64,000 bases of DNA from Draconibacterium sp. (GTDB lineage: Bacteria > Bacteroidota > Bacteroidia > Bacteroidales > Prolixibacteraceae), in contig JADIYN010000001.1 in NCBI GenBank assembly GCA_016705335.1, positions 180,231-244,230 of the forward strand, read 5' to 3'. Positions 28,963 to 40,145 of the stretch are shown here, one piece after another. The translations under genes and the position numbers were made by a program. Under the pieces are notes generated by a model. That model had not been told where the DNA came from. It worked only from the letters and a program-made list of their open reading frames with translations, and searched no databases. Within the stretch, counting starts at the first letter, position 1. Each line of letters opens with the position of its first letter.

Positions 28963-29922
28963 CTACAATTTAGTGAATTTATACGGGTACACTTTCCCCG
29001 AAGCCCATTGCGCAACGTAAATGCTGCCTTCATCGTCAACACAAACGTCATGCGGATTCCTGAATATTTTTCCGGTTTGAAAAAGTGGATTCAGCTTTCC
29101 TTTATTATAAACGGGTTCAGAGCCACCGAGGTTGGAAACAACTTTATTTTCTTTGTTAAGAATTGTAACAAAGCCCGAATCAGCATTGCTCAAGCTCGGT
29201 GACCGTAAAACTGCGGCATATAAATAATCTCCTTTTATAACCGGACGGCAAACACAGGCACCGGGCAAATGAATGATTTCCATCAATTTACCATCCAGTG
29301 AAAATCGTTTAAAGGCATTCCGTGTCCTGTCAGTAATAATTAAAGTTGGTGTTGAATTTCGGTAATCAATACAAATTCCATGTGCGTTGTCAAAAAATTC
29401 ATCGCCTTCACCTTTTCCGCCAAATGAATTTAATAATTGACCTCTTTCATCGTAATGCAGAATACGCTGAGCGCCATAACCATCGGCAATATAAAACTCA
29501 CCATTTTCGAGCACTGCAGTTTCAGTTGGTACAAAAGCTTCCATTTTTTCGTAGGCCGGAATTTCGTCGGGCGCATCAATTGTAAACAGAATTTTCCCGT
29601 CGATTGTGGTTTTATAAACCTGGTGTTTTACCGTGTCGGTAATAAACAAAAAATCCTCTTTCCCGGTATTTTGAATTGTAAGCCCATGTGCTCCCGGAAA
29701 TTCAGTGCCCCAGGTTTCAATCAGTTTCCCACTCTTGTTGTAAATAATGACATTGTTTTTGGTTTCGTTTGTCAGCAAAAGTATCCGTCCTTTTGCATCC
29801 TGAACCATTTCATGACAATCATTTACAGGGGTTTGTTCGGGATTGAGCGCCCCCCATTCTACATTCATTGTGTAGGTCATTTCATTATGACCGTAAACAC
29901 TCTCACTGTTTTTGCTAAACAT
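28963..29922 (-). CDS. NHL-repeat beta-propeller protein
   Basis: 319 residues. There is no clear signal peptide at this start, so it may be cytoplasmic or the true start may lie elsewhere. NHL-type blades recur: DAKGRILLLTN, HGLTIQNTGKEDFLFITDT, FYIADGYGAQRILHYDERGQ, AHGICIDYRNSTPTLIITD and FRNPHDVCVDDEGSIYVAQW. The Gly/His/Asp pattern predicts a six-bladed propeller, similar to the fold of peptidyl-amidating lyase; I see no proof of that activity. It heads the minus-strand planctomycete-style module ahead of the PSCyt1/DUF1553 and DUF1501 genes and may bind or process the same substrate. Confidence 0.75.
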   Translation of the reverse strand: MFSKNSESVYGHNEMTYTMNVEWGALNPEQTPVNDCHEMVQDAKGRILLLTNETKNNVIIYNKSGKLIETWGTEFPGAHGLTIQNTGKEDFLFITDTVKHQVYKTTIDGKILFTIDAPDEIPAYEKMEAFVPTETAVLENGEFYIADGYGAQRILHYDERGQLLNSFGGKGEGDEFFDNAHGICIDYRNSTPTLIITDRTRNAFKRFSLDGKLMEIIHLPGACVCRPVIKGDYLYAAVLRSPSLSNADSGFVTILNKENKVVSNLGGSEPVYNKGKLNPLFQTGKIFRNPHDVCVDDEGSIYVAQWASGKVYPYKFTKL

Positions 29923-30079
29923 ATCTTTGGTAATAAATAAAAGCTGTTGAAAGGGCTGAGTTTTTCAGGAATGATCTTCGTTTCAATATTGGTTTGATTT
30001 CAATTTGTCAACGAAAATAACGCTGACGTTCAATTGAAAACTAAACAATATAAAAGAGTAAAAGGTTTAAATTGATTTA

Positions 30080-32996
30080 TTAGATATTCAGCGCATCATA
30101 CAAAACTTCAACCGGGTGTTTGGCTTGTTTTCCGGTTCCATCTTTAATGTGGTGGCGGCACGAAGTTCCCGGAGCCGAAATAAGTATTTTCTCTTCTGCA
30201 GCGCGAACGGCAGGAAACAGCACCATTTCGCCAATTTTCATCGACAAATCGTAATGTTCTTTTTCGTAACCAAATGAACCTGCCATTCCACAACAGCCTG
30301 AAGGAATTTCCTTTACCGAGTAGTTTTTGGGAAGTGAAAGCATCCTTTTTGAAGGCTCAGTTGAGGCAACAGCTTTTTGCTGGCAGTGTCCGTGCAAAAG
30401 AATTTCCTTTGTTTCAGAAGTAAATTGTTCCGAAGTAATATTCACTTTTTCGATTTCCGCGGCTATAAATTCTTCAAAAAGAAGGGCGTTTTTTCCTAGT
30501 TCAGTAGCAGCGGTTTGCAAATCATTGTCAACCAAATCAGGATATTCATCGCGGAAAGCAAGAATTGCAGAAGGTTCGATCCCAACCAATGGGGTTTTTT
30601 CAGAGATTATATCTTTTAAAAGATTTACATTTTCAGTGGCTATTTTTTTGGAAGTCCGAACCAATCCCTTTGAAAGAAATGTTCGTCCGCTTTCCTTGTG
30701 TATCGGGATTTTCACTTCGTAACCCAATTTTGTTAAAAGAAGTATTGCTTTAATTCCAATATCACTTTCGTTGTAGTTTGTAAACTCGTCGTTAAAGAGA
30801 TAAACTTTCCCTTTTGTTTCATTTTCGGGAAGTGGAATTCCGTTATTAACCCATTGGTTCAGTGTAATTTTTGAGAGTTTTGGCACATTTCGTTTTGTGG
30901 AAAATCCAATTACTTTTTTCAAAACCGAAGTATTCATTACAAAATTTGAAAGCGGCCTGACCAAAACCGCAAGACTGTTTAAACGAGGCAAATAGGCAAT
31001 CAATTTCGAGCGCAACGGAATACCATGAATATCATAATATTGCTGCATGAATTCAGCTTTTAGTTTGGCCATATCCACATTCGACGGGCATTCGGCTTTG
31101 CATGCTTTGCAGGAAATGCACAAATCGAGAATGTCATAAATTTCCTGCTGTCCAAAAGGTTTTTCCTTTTCAGTTGAGTAAAGAAATTCGCGTAAAATAT
31201 TGGCTCTTCCGCGGGTTGATTTGTCCTCGTCGCGGGTGGCCATAAAAGTGGGGCACATTGTTCCGCCAATCAATTCGCTTTTGCGGCAATCGCCCGAGCC
31301 GTTGCACTTTTCGATGCTGCGGAAATATCCCCGGTAACGCGAAAAATCAAATTCTGTTTTAAATTCCGGAGTTAGTTTCCCGGGAATTACGCGTAAACTT
31401 TCGGTAATCGGCGGTGTATCCACAATTTTACCGGGATTAAAATATTGTTGGGGTCCCAGGTTTTTTTAGTTCTTTTAGGATTTTATAGTTGTGTTCGCCC
31501 AGCATAAATGGGATGAATTTTCCACGCACCCGCCCGTCACCGTGTTCGCCACTCATTGAGCCGCGGTATTTTTTCACAAGTTTAGCCACTTCGCTCATCA
31601 ATGTGTCAAAAAGTAGAACATCAGCCGGATCTTTAAAATTAATGAGTGGACGGAAATGGATTTCTCCGGTTGCAATGTGTGCGTAATAAACACTGTTCAA
31701 ACCGAGACTTGCAAGTACTTTTTTAATATCGGCAACATAATCGGGCAGTAATTCGGGATGAACCGCAGTATCTTCAATTCCGGGAACACCTTTCCTGTCG
31801 CCGGGAATATTTGATAAAAGTCCAAGTCCGGCAGTGCGAAGCGCCCAAACACGTTTGATATTATCGGCGCCGGTAACAAGTGGGAAATGATAGCCCAAAC
31901 CGGCATCACGAAAATCTTTCTCCAGCGCTGCTGCTTTTTCTGTCAGTTCTTTTTCTGTTTCGAATGAAAATTCAATCATTAAAAGCGCACCGGGCTCACC
32001 TTTTACAAAAAAGCGGTTCTTGTTTTGCTCAATGTTTTGTTTGGCGGCATCCATTACAATGTCATCCATCAATTCAATTGCAGTAGGTTTGTGTTTCAAT
32101 GCAATCAAATTTCCGAGCAACGATTCTTCCAGTGTTACAAAATGGGCGCAAACCAATCCCTTAAATTTGGGTGGAAGTGGAATCAAATTCAATTTGATAC
32201 TGTGCGAAAAAGCCAGCGTACCTTCTGAACCTGCCAGCAGTTTGCAAAAATTGAATTGTGGCCCTTTTTCAGTAAATATTTCTGAATTTAACAACTCATC
32301 AATCGCATAACCCATGTTTCGGCGGGTGAGTTTTGGGTTAGGGAATTGGTCACGAATTTCTTTTTGATTTTCTAAATTTGAAAGGGTTTCGCTTATATTC
32401 CTGTAAATGGCTTTTTCGAGTTGATTTGGATTGCCATTTAATTTTTGCTGAAATTCAGTTTTTGTCAGAGGTTTAAAAGTAGTTTCCGAACCATCGGAAA
32501 GGATGGCGTCCACCTCCAGAATATGTTCACGAACACTGCCGTAAACCAGTGAATGCAGGCCGCAGGAATTGTTTCCCAGCATTCCGCCAATTACGCAACG
32601 GTTGGCAGTTGAAGTTTCGGGACCAAATTGTAATCCATGTTTGGCGAGGAAAAGATTCAGTTCAGCCAGAACAACTCCAGGTTCAACAATTACATATTTT
32701 TCTTCCGGTTTGAATTCAAGAATTTTGTTCATGTATTTCGAAATATCAACCACAATGCCGGGTCCAACAACCTGTCCGGCCAGTGAAGTACCGGCGCCAC
32801 GCGGAATAATTGAAGTTCCGTTCTCGTGTGCAAAAGCGATGATTTTTTTTATGTCCTCTTTCGATTTCGGACGGGTTACTGCAAGCGGCATTTCTTTGTA
32901 CTGGGAGGCATCAGTAGAATATAAAACACGTTGAACATTATCAACGAAAAGGTCGCCATCAAGCTGGGATTTTAACTGGTTGAATGCGGATAGCAT
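30080..32996 (-). CDS. FAD-linked 2-hydroxyacid dehydrogenase fused to FeS subunit (two frameshifts)
   Basis: 972 residues after restoring two lost bases near 31445 and 31430, where KELKK passes through TWDPNNI to FNPGKIVDTPP. The N-terminal half is a GlcD-type FAD domain with IIPRGAGTSLAGQVVGPG (about 60-77), GGMLGNNSCGLHSLVYGS and the C-terminal SGEHGDGRVRGKF. The second half has two 4Fe-4S motifs (CNGSGDC, then CISCKACKAECP) and GlpC/LUD-type CCG segments (HGHCQQKAV, SGCCGMAGSFGYE). It oxidises a 2-hydroxyacid such as D-lactate, glycolate or 2-hydroxyglutarate and passes electrons to quinone through the clusters; the substrate is not decidable. Start 32996 (MLSAFNQLKSQL). It is transcribed with the same polarity as the module downstream. 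Confidence 0.85.
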
Positions 32997-33134
32997 GTAT
33001 TTTTAATTTTAGATATGTAAAAATAAATCTTTCACCTGATAAAACAACGAAATAAGTTTCAAAGCCCGATTAACCTTAATTTCTGTTTACTTGTTAAAGA
33101 TTATCATTGACAAATAAAGTATGTTTTAAAGAAT

Positions 33135-34430
33135 TTAAACTTTCATCATTTTTACCCGATCTGAATAGATTTGGCTTACATTATCCATACTTCTTTTAAG
33201 TTTTTCTGCTGCCTTCGGATAACTTGTCCATATTTCACGGAGGCGACTGGCAATTTGATCTCCTTTAGTTTTTTCAATTTCAAAAATCCAGTCATCAAAA
33301 TTCAGATCATAACACATCTGGCCTTTTATTGTGTCTTCAGGCTGGCGTAAATATAAAAATGGAGTGCCGTTAGCTGCTGCTATTATTGGTGAATGGCATT
33401 CGAAACTTATAACAGAATGAGCTTTTGAATAAATTGAGGCGGCTTCGTCTGGCAGCCAGTAACCCCGTTTTAGCACAAATGGTTTTACGTCATCAGGCAG
33501 AGGATTGATGAGCAATTCATCCATGATATCAACCTGGTATGTCATTTCAGGACAAACCAACACTTTATTGCCTGTTTCGCGCACCCAGGCAATCATTGCT
33601 TCGCGCATTTTGGTGTGGTCAATTTCCTTGTATTTTTGATTGGTTTCTTCAACCATTTTGATTTTTGCATCGTCCCACCCATTTTTGTTTGGATTAAACT
33701 TATGATAGGGTGTATAACGAAGACGTGGAATGGCGCAAATAAACTTCTTGTTTTCCAATCCATTTTCGTTTAAAAACTGATCAGCTTTTTCCTTGTTCTT
33801 TATATTCAGAAAGAAAGTGGCATCAGGGGCAAATGCAATATGATCTCCCGAAATTCCAGCCTTTTTCAGATGTTCGATAGAAAGTGTTTCACGGGTAAAA
33901 ATAAATGCAGCCTTTTTCAGAATAGAAGTATGATATTCATTAGGATTCTGAAGGGTGGTTCCAAAAACGCCAAATGGTTTTGAAGTATTTTTCATCCAGC
34001 AGGCAAGGTTATCAGCGCCAACCAAAAGTGGCCCCGAACCATGGATCATCAGGTCGGCTTCCTTCATTGCTGCAGTTATTTCAGGGTTTTCCGCGTTTTT
34101 ACCGGCATCAACTCCACCATAAATAATTTTTACTTTTGGAAAATTTTTGTTGAGCAGCTTTTTTACTTCTTCGCCATTGCTCCTTTTCCACAAAATAATT
34201 TTTGAATTTGGCAGAAAAGTTTCAAGAACGTGCAGAAGTCCGGGAGTGTGGGCAATATCGCCAATATTTACATCCTGCCAGCCAGAAACTAGTAAAATGG
34301 TGGGATTGGTTTTCTTTGCATTAGCAGTCACCATATTGAAAAACAGGGTTCCTGCCATTAATGTACCGACTTGTTTTAACCAGTTGCGACGGTTGATTTG
34401 ATTGTTTTGAATTTTCATAATAGGTTGCAT
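33135..34430 (-). CDS. Tat-exported polysaccharide pyruvyl-transferase-family protein
   Basis: 431 residues. The N-terminus has a Tat-like signal NRRNWLKQVGTLMAGTLFF (about 13-31), so the protein should leave the cytoplasm folded. The body matches the polysaccharide pyruvyl transferase fold: SGWQDVNIGDIAHTPGLLHVL (about 47-67), HGSGPLLVGADNLACW, KPFGVFGTTLQNP, FTRETLSIEHLKKAGI, IAFAPDATFFL and SFECHSPIIAAANGTPFLYL near the C-terminus. In the cytoplasm this family adds pyruvate ketals to sugars using PEP, a donor not available in the periplasm. The exported copy may therefore use a different donor or be non-catalytic. A later ATG at 34418 is an alternative start. It lies next to carbohydrate-active genes. 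Confidence 0.75.
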   Translation of the reverse strand: MQPIMKIQNNQINRRNWLKQVGTLMAGTLFFNMVTANAKKTNPTILLVSGWQDVNIGDIAHTPGLLHVLETFLPNSKIILWKRSNGEEVKKLLNKNFPKVKIIYGGVDAGKNAENPEITAAMKEADLMIHGSGPLLVGADNLACWMKNTSKPFGVFGTTLQNPNEYHTSILKKAAFIFTRETLSIEHLKKAGISGDHIAFAPDATFFLNIKNKEKADQFLNENGLENKKFICAIPRLRYTPYHKFNPNKNGWDDAKIKMVEETNQKYKEIDHTKMREAMIAWVRETGNKVLVCPEMTYQVDIMDELLINPLPDDVKPFVLKRGYWLPDEAASIYSKAHSVISFECHSPIIAAANGTPFLYLRQPEDTIKGQMCYDLNFDDWIFEIEKTKGDQIASRLREIWTSYPKAAEKLKRSMDNVSQIYSDRVKMMKV

Positions 34431-34681
34431 TTAATTGAGTTCAATTTTTCAGAATATTTCTGAATGCCATTTTCCAACACCATAAAATAGGTTTCTTCCA
34501 CACATAAATTGTTTTCAATATAAATTTATTCCCGTCTTTTTTCAGTATTTCACCTGAACATAGCTTCTTTTTTTGTCAATAGTTTATGCTGAAAGAATAC
34601 AAATTTAGAAATAGAAGTCACTATTTAACCTGAAAAATAAAGAAGAAACAATTATTTGCAAATTGGTTAATTCAGAAGTAT

Positions 34682-34689
34682 TAAGTTTG
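34682..34689 (+). promoter_or_regulatory. -7-like box TAAGTTTG
   Basis: TAAGTTTG fits TAnnTTTG and lies 23 bases before the GH35-like gene. A TTTG at 34655-34658, 23 bases upstream, could be the -33 element. The rest of 34431-34681 shows no other feature. Confidence 0.5.
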
Positions 34690-34712
34690 TAATAAATCAA
34701 AACTTAACGGCA

Positions 34713-36370
34713 ATGCACAAACCTGTTAAATTCATATCAAGTTTTATTCTCCTGCTTTTTACATTGAATTTATTTTCTCAGCAATCTTTAAAAATACCTC
34801 ATTTACAAAAGCAAGGAACTGCCACGCAGCTTATTGTTGACGGAAAGCCGTTTTTGATTTTGGGCGGCGAACTGGGGAATTCAAGTTCATCAAACTCTGA
34901 ATATATGGATTCAATCTGGCCAAAGCTTGAAACACTGAATCTGAATACAATCCTGGCTCCGGTGTATTGGGAATTGGTGGAACCACAGGAAGGGAAATTC
35001 GATTTTTCTGTTGTCAACGATTTGATTTTGGGCGCACGTGATCGCGAAATAAAACTTGTTTTACTTTGGTTTGGAAGCTGGAAAAACAGCATGTCGTGTT
35101 ACGCACCGGCATGGGTGAAGAATGATTTTGAACGTTTTCCAAGGGCGCGGGATAACAGCGATAAACCTGTTGAAATTTTATCGCCATTTGCAAAAGCCAA
35201 TATTGATGCAGACAGGAAAGCTTTTGCTGAACTGATGAAATTTGTCAAAAAAATCGATGGCGAAAAGCACACTGTAATAATGGTTCAGGTTGAAAATGAA
35301 ATCGGGATGCTTCCTTCTGCCCGCGATAATCATCCTGAAGCAAACAAAGCATTCTCATCAGAAATACCCAATGAACTTGCAACTTATCTGAAAAATAACA
35401 AGGAAAATCCCATGCCTGAATTCAGTTCAGTTTGGGAGAAATCCGGTTCGAAAACAAAAGGTACGTGGAAAGAAGTTTTTGGGGATAATATTGCTACCGA
35501 AGAAATTTTTATGGCCTGGTATTTTGGGAAATATGTAGAGGAAATAACTGCTGCAGGGAAAGCAGAATACAATTTACCAATGTATGTAAATGCCGCGTTG
35601 AACCGGCCAAATAAACTTCCGGGGGAATACCCAAGTGCAGGCCGCTTCCGCATTTGATGGACATTTGGAGAGCAGCAGCTCCTTCTATCGATATTCTTGC
35701 TCCCGATATTTATTTTGCCGATTTCAGAAAATGGGTTGCTTTGTATGACCGCGGTGGAAACCAACTGTTTCTGCCTGAAGTGCGTTACGAAAGTTTTTCC
35801 GGCACTGAAAGTTACGAGCCGGCTTGTGGGCCCAAAGCGTTTTATGCTTTTGGAAATCATGATGCATTGGGTTTCAGCCCGTTTTTTATCGAATCAACTT
35901 CTGAATCAGTAGAAGAACCCATTACAAAAAGTTATGAAATTTTGGAACAAATGACTCCTCTGATTCTTGAACACCAGGGTACAAAAACGATGAAAGGATT
36001 TCTTTTTGACAAACAGCATCAATCGGATACAATTCAACTGGGTGGATACACAATTGTTGCGAAACACGATTATTCGCTGGGCTGGTCGCCAAATGCAAAA
36101 GATGTTATTTGGCCAATTTCAGGTGGGTTGATTATTTGTACGGGCGAAGGTGAATACTTTGTTGCCGGCGAAGGAATTGTCCTGACATTTCCACAAGTAA
36201 ACAACAAAATTATGGTTGGTATTGAAACCATTGACGAAGGTTCATTCGACAAAGGAACATGGAAACCATTGCGCAAACTCAACGGCGACCAAAGTCACCA
36301 GGGGCGTCATTTACGGATTACAACAGACGAACCCGGTATTCAGTATTTGAAATTGTACAGGTATCAGTAG
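34713..36370 (+). CDS. GH35-like beta-galactosidase-family glycoside hydrolase (1-base frameshift)
   Basis: 552 residues after restoring one base near 35638-35645 (SAGPLPHLMDIWRA). Signal peptide at about 1-23. The N-terminal TIM-barrel starts with the GH35 block VDGKPFLILGGELGNSS (about 43-59) and LNTILAPVYWELVEP (about 82-96). VMVQVENEIG (about 190-200) holds the likely acid/base Glu, and LFLPEVRYESF the likely nucleophile Glu. A C-terminal beta-rich region (about 420-552) resembles DUF5597. It should cleave beta-galactosides or related linkages in the periplasm or at the surface. It is convergent with the CE15-like gene, 6 bases apart. Confidence 0.8.
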
Positions 36371-36376
36371 ATTTTA

Positions 36377-37926
36377 TTATCTCCTTGCCGGAACTTTTTC
36401 ATATTTCAAAAACTTGCTGGCCCAGGGAATAAAAAATTCAAAATTGGGTGCATCGGTATGTCCGCCATCGTGCTGACGCCAGGCTAACTCTCCATCGAGT
36501 AATCCTGATAAAACGGGTGGCATTTCTTCGCTTAAATAATCATTTGAAACGCCCAAATCTTTTGCGCCAAGTAATTTAAAAGCACTTCCGGCTGCAACAG
36601 TTGCCATAAAACTACCTTTCTGGTCGAGCCATTTAGCATCTCCTTTTTCAGGAATACCATAACTAACAAACGTTAACCGGGGGGCACAAAGCGCAATCAA
36701 TTGATGCGAGTCAACAGGAAGGTCGCAACCGGTTTTGCGGCCAAAAGTTGATTCTTCGGCACCATATTTTATATAGTTTCCGGCCATCCAGTAATATTCG
36801 CCACCTGTAAGACTTTCAACAGCTTCCCCAAAAACACGGCGATGTAATGTTGCGCCACCTTTCCCCGAAGAACCAATTAAACCCACGGCAAATCGTTGTT
36901 CAAATGCAAGCGCTACCAATGCTGCCTTGCCATAACGCGAAACGCCCTCGATACCCACTTTTTTTGCGTCAACCAAAGTATCAGTTTCAAGGTAATCGAG
37001 TCCGCGGGCAGCTCCCCATGCCCATGCACGAAGCGCGCCCCAGTCATCGGGTTTGCGTGGTTGACCCTGGTTTACCAGTCCGATGATTCCACGTGTAATT
37101 CCCGCACCATTATCTGCCTGAATGCTGTTTGGGTCGATGGTTACATATCCCCATCCGGCGGCAAGTAATTGTTCGGTGGAAGATGGTTCTTGTCCACGGC
37201 GCTGCATCATGGCAGCAAATGGATTTTCCCATTTTAAAGGGTCATAGGCCGGATACTTTTCAAATATTTCTTTTAATTGCGGATCTTCATTAATAAGTGC
37301 CTTTTTAAAAGTTTTATTAATCAGCTTCATATCTTCTTCCGAAGGTTGGGCAGGCGCAGGAAACGACGGGCGCCCGAACATCATCAGCACCGGAACCGGG
37401 CCTTTAACATTGCGCGGAACAACAAGCATCATATCAATTTCGACATTAATTAACGGGTATTTGCTGTTATCAACACGTCCAACCAATTTTTTGGCAACAA
37501 CCGGTGTCCAACCCACATATTCATAATCTGTAATTTCAACTTCCCATTTTACGGCAGGAATATTTTCAGGTAGCCGGCCATACACTTCTCTTTCCATTTC
37601 TTCAATAATCTCAGGGCGACGAACATTCCACCACATTTCAGGAGTAGTAACTTTTTTGCCGTTTTTTGTGGTTAAAATTTCGGGTAATTGCGGACAAGGA
37701 TTGGCAAGCGACTCATTATAGTTTGCAGCATTTGGTGCTGATTCATTCCCGCTTAGGGCCAGGACGCAAACTTTTATTCCCAGCTGCTGATTCATGTTTT
37801 CATGGTCCTGCTCGGCAGTGAAAGTTACTAAAGGCAGGTATTTACTGCTGTCAATTTTTTGCTCCTGGGCAATTAAACTGAGAGAAATGCTTAGAACGAG
37901 TGAGAAAACTACCAATTTTTTTTCAT
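36377..37926 (-). CDS. CE15-like glucuronoyl esterase (frameshift in start poly-A)
   Basis: About 516 residues with a signal peptide that reads MKKKLVVFSLVLSISLSLIAQ once one A is restored at 37916-37923; otherwise only a TTG at 37915 would open the frame. The catalytic signature GVSRYGKAALVALAFEQRF (GxSRxGK) lies near residue 310, with EESTFGRKTGCDLPVDSHQL later and the likely His in QHDGGHTDAPN near 490. CE15 enzymes cleave ester bonds between glucuronic acid in xylan-like chains and lignin or other alcohols. It starts 16 bases after the SASA esterase stop, so the two form an operon. Confidence 0.85.
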
Positions 37927-37942
37927 ATTTTTTTTATTTTGA

Positions 37943-39869
37943 TTATTCTTTTGTTTCGAAGGGCGAAGCAGGTAATCCTTCCACATTATACAGATTTGCA
38001 TCGCGCGGATTATCGCACCATGCGTAACGTACTTTTTGCGGATTTTCAATTTCATCATTCCACACTTCAATAGTATTTCCTGCAATTCTGGCGTTTGCCC
38101 ATTCAAATTTTCCATCGCTTGCAGCAATTTCAAAACGGCGCAATTCTTCTCCATCATTCGAAATCAAACCACTTCCAACTTCTTTAAATGAAACAACTAT
38201 TTTGTTGCCTGTTTTTATACGAATCGTAAATGGGGCCGGAATGAACAATATTTTCATTGTATGCAAGTTTAAACGCACCAAGAGCGAGTCTTTCCCCAAC
38301 GTCTTTTTTATTGAGCGGATGAATATCATTCCACTCTCCCAAATCGATGGTAACTGTCATTGCAGTGTTTGGAACCGACAAAGCCTGAAGTTGCGCAAAT
38401 CTTAATTCAGCCCATTTGCTTTCAGTGGGCAAATAATCCACATCCTGAAAATTGGCTAACTGAACATAAAGAAAAGGAAGATTTTCGTCGTTCCATTTGT
38501 TTCGCCAGTCTTTAATTAATGCAGAGAGATACGCGAAATATGGTTCCGGGTTTTCAGTGTTTGACTCACCCTGATACCACAAAAATCCTTTTATCTTTTG
38601 CTGAGTTATTGGTGCAACCATCGCATTATACAAAGCAGTTGGCTGGTTTTGGGCCGAAAATCCCGCTTCTCCTTCTGTCGGATTTGGTTTATAAACCTCC
38701 CCGACTTTAAATTGCCATGTTCCATTTAAGTCAATTTTCTGGTTATTGGAGGTCAGGAAATAGGGTTTATCAGGCACAAACCCGCCTTTTCCACTGTTGT
38801 TTTGAACACGGATTACAATTGTATTTTTTCCGGGTTTTAAAATTCCTGCAGGTATTTCGTATCTCCGCGGCGGGTATTGGTAAGTTATGTTTCCAACCTG
38901 TTTTCCGTTGATATACACAAAATCGGCATCCACAATCCGTCCCATCATCAGCTTTGCCGGAACGTCGGTCATCGATGCCGGAACGTCAATTTCCCTGCGA
39001 TACCAAACCACGCCGTTTAAATCTTTTACTCCCTGATCTTCCCAAAATCCCGGAATATTAATATTATTCCATCCTTTTGGAACATAAGATTCATCGAACC
39101 ATTTTGGATTTTCAAGCATTCCTTTGTCCTGTGGTTTTTTTGGTTTGAAATTCTCCAATGAATTTTTTAATGATGCAAGGTAAACAGAATCTTTGTTTTG
39201 ATTAATCGTTTTTATTATTTCCGGAAACTGATAAAATCCTTCCTCACTTATCCAGGCTTCGATGGGAGTTCCGCCAACACTTGCATTGATGATACCAATC
39301 GGGATTTTATATTTTTCATAAACATTTTTTGCAAAGAAATAAGCCACAGCCCCAAAAGTCAACACATCTTTCGGATTAGCTTCTTTCCAATTTCCCGGAG
39401 GCAAATCCTCCTGAGCGCCGTTTAAATTTGTTGAAGTAGGAATAAAGAAATTTCGTATTTCGGAATAATTTGCCGAAGTGATTTCATCGGGATATTTTTC
39501 TTTAACTCTTTCCATTGGTATAACCATATTCGACTGGCCTGTACATACCCAAACATCGCCAAAAAGAATATTGCTGATTTTTATTTCATTCCGGCCTTTG
39601 AACACCATTTCATGTGGACCGCCAGCTTTTTGAGAGGGGAGTTCAATGCGCCATTTTCCATCGTTTCCGGTTTTGGTATTGTGTTTTTTGCCATTAAATG
39701 TAAGTGTAATTCTTTCACCAGGAGCAGCCCATCCCGCAATTTTAAATGGTGTATCTCGCTGCAAAACTACTCCGTCACTCATTAAAACAGGCAGTTTAAT
39801 TTCAGCACTTATAAATGTTGATGCAAATAGAAATAAAATAAATATTGAAAATTTAGCCGGTAATTTCAT
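37943..39869 (-). CDS. sialate O-acetylesterase (SASA)-family enzyme (1-base frameshift)
   Basis: 641 residues from ATG 39869 (MKLPAKFSIFILFLFAS), which gives a proper signal peptide; an earlier in-frame ATG at 39908 is unlikely. SGNH-type blocks: WVCTGQSNMVIPM (catalytic Ser, about 105-117), FLWYQGESNTENPEPYF (about 410-426) and DIHPLNKKDVGERLALGAF with the catalytic His near 525. A beta-sandwich insertion lies around 270-385. The frame breaks near 38214, after which KTGNKIVVSFKEVG completes the C-terminal domain. The family removes acetyl groups from sialic acids or from xylan-type glycans; the neighbourhood favours a plant or algal polysaccharide. Operon with CE15. Confidence 0.85.
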
Positions 39870-40145
39870 TGCACGTTTCGGTCTGTGGTTGTTTAATGAA
39901 GTCTGCAAGTTATGGTTCTTTTACTTTTCCTAATTATACATTTTAAACACAAATTTGTACTCTTTTAGCATGAATTGTCATGATTGGCAATTTAATAGAA
40001 TAAAACAGTAAATTTTCTGTTACAAATATTTTCTTCAACCAAACCTGAACCAAAAGAAGTTATAATTTACTATTTTAAACGGTTTTAAAATAAGAGAATA
40101 ACTTAACCCAAATATTGAACTCGAAACTTAAACATTAAACTCATC

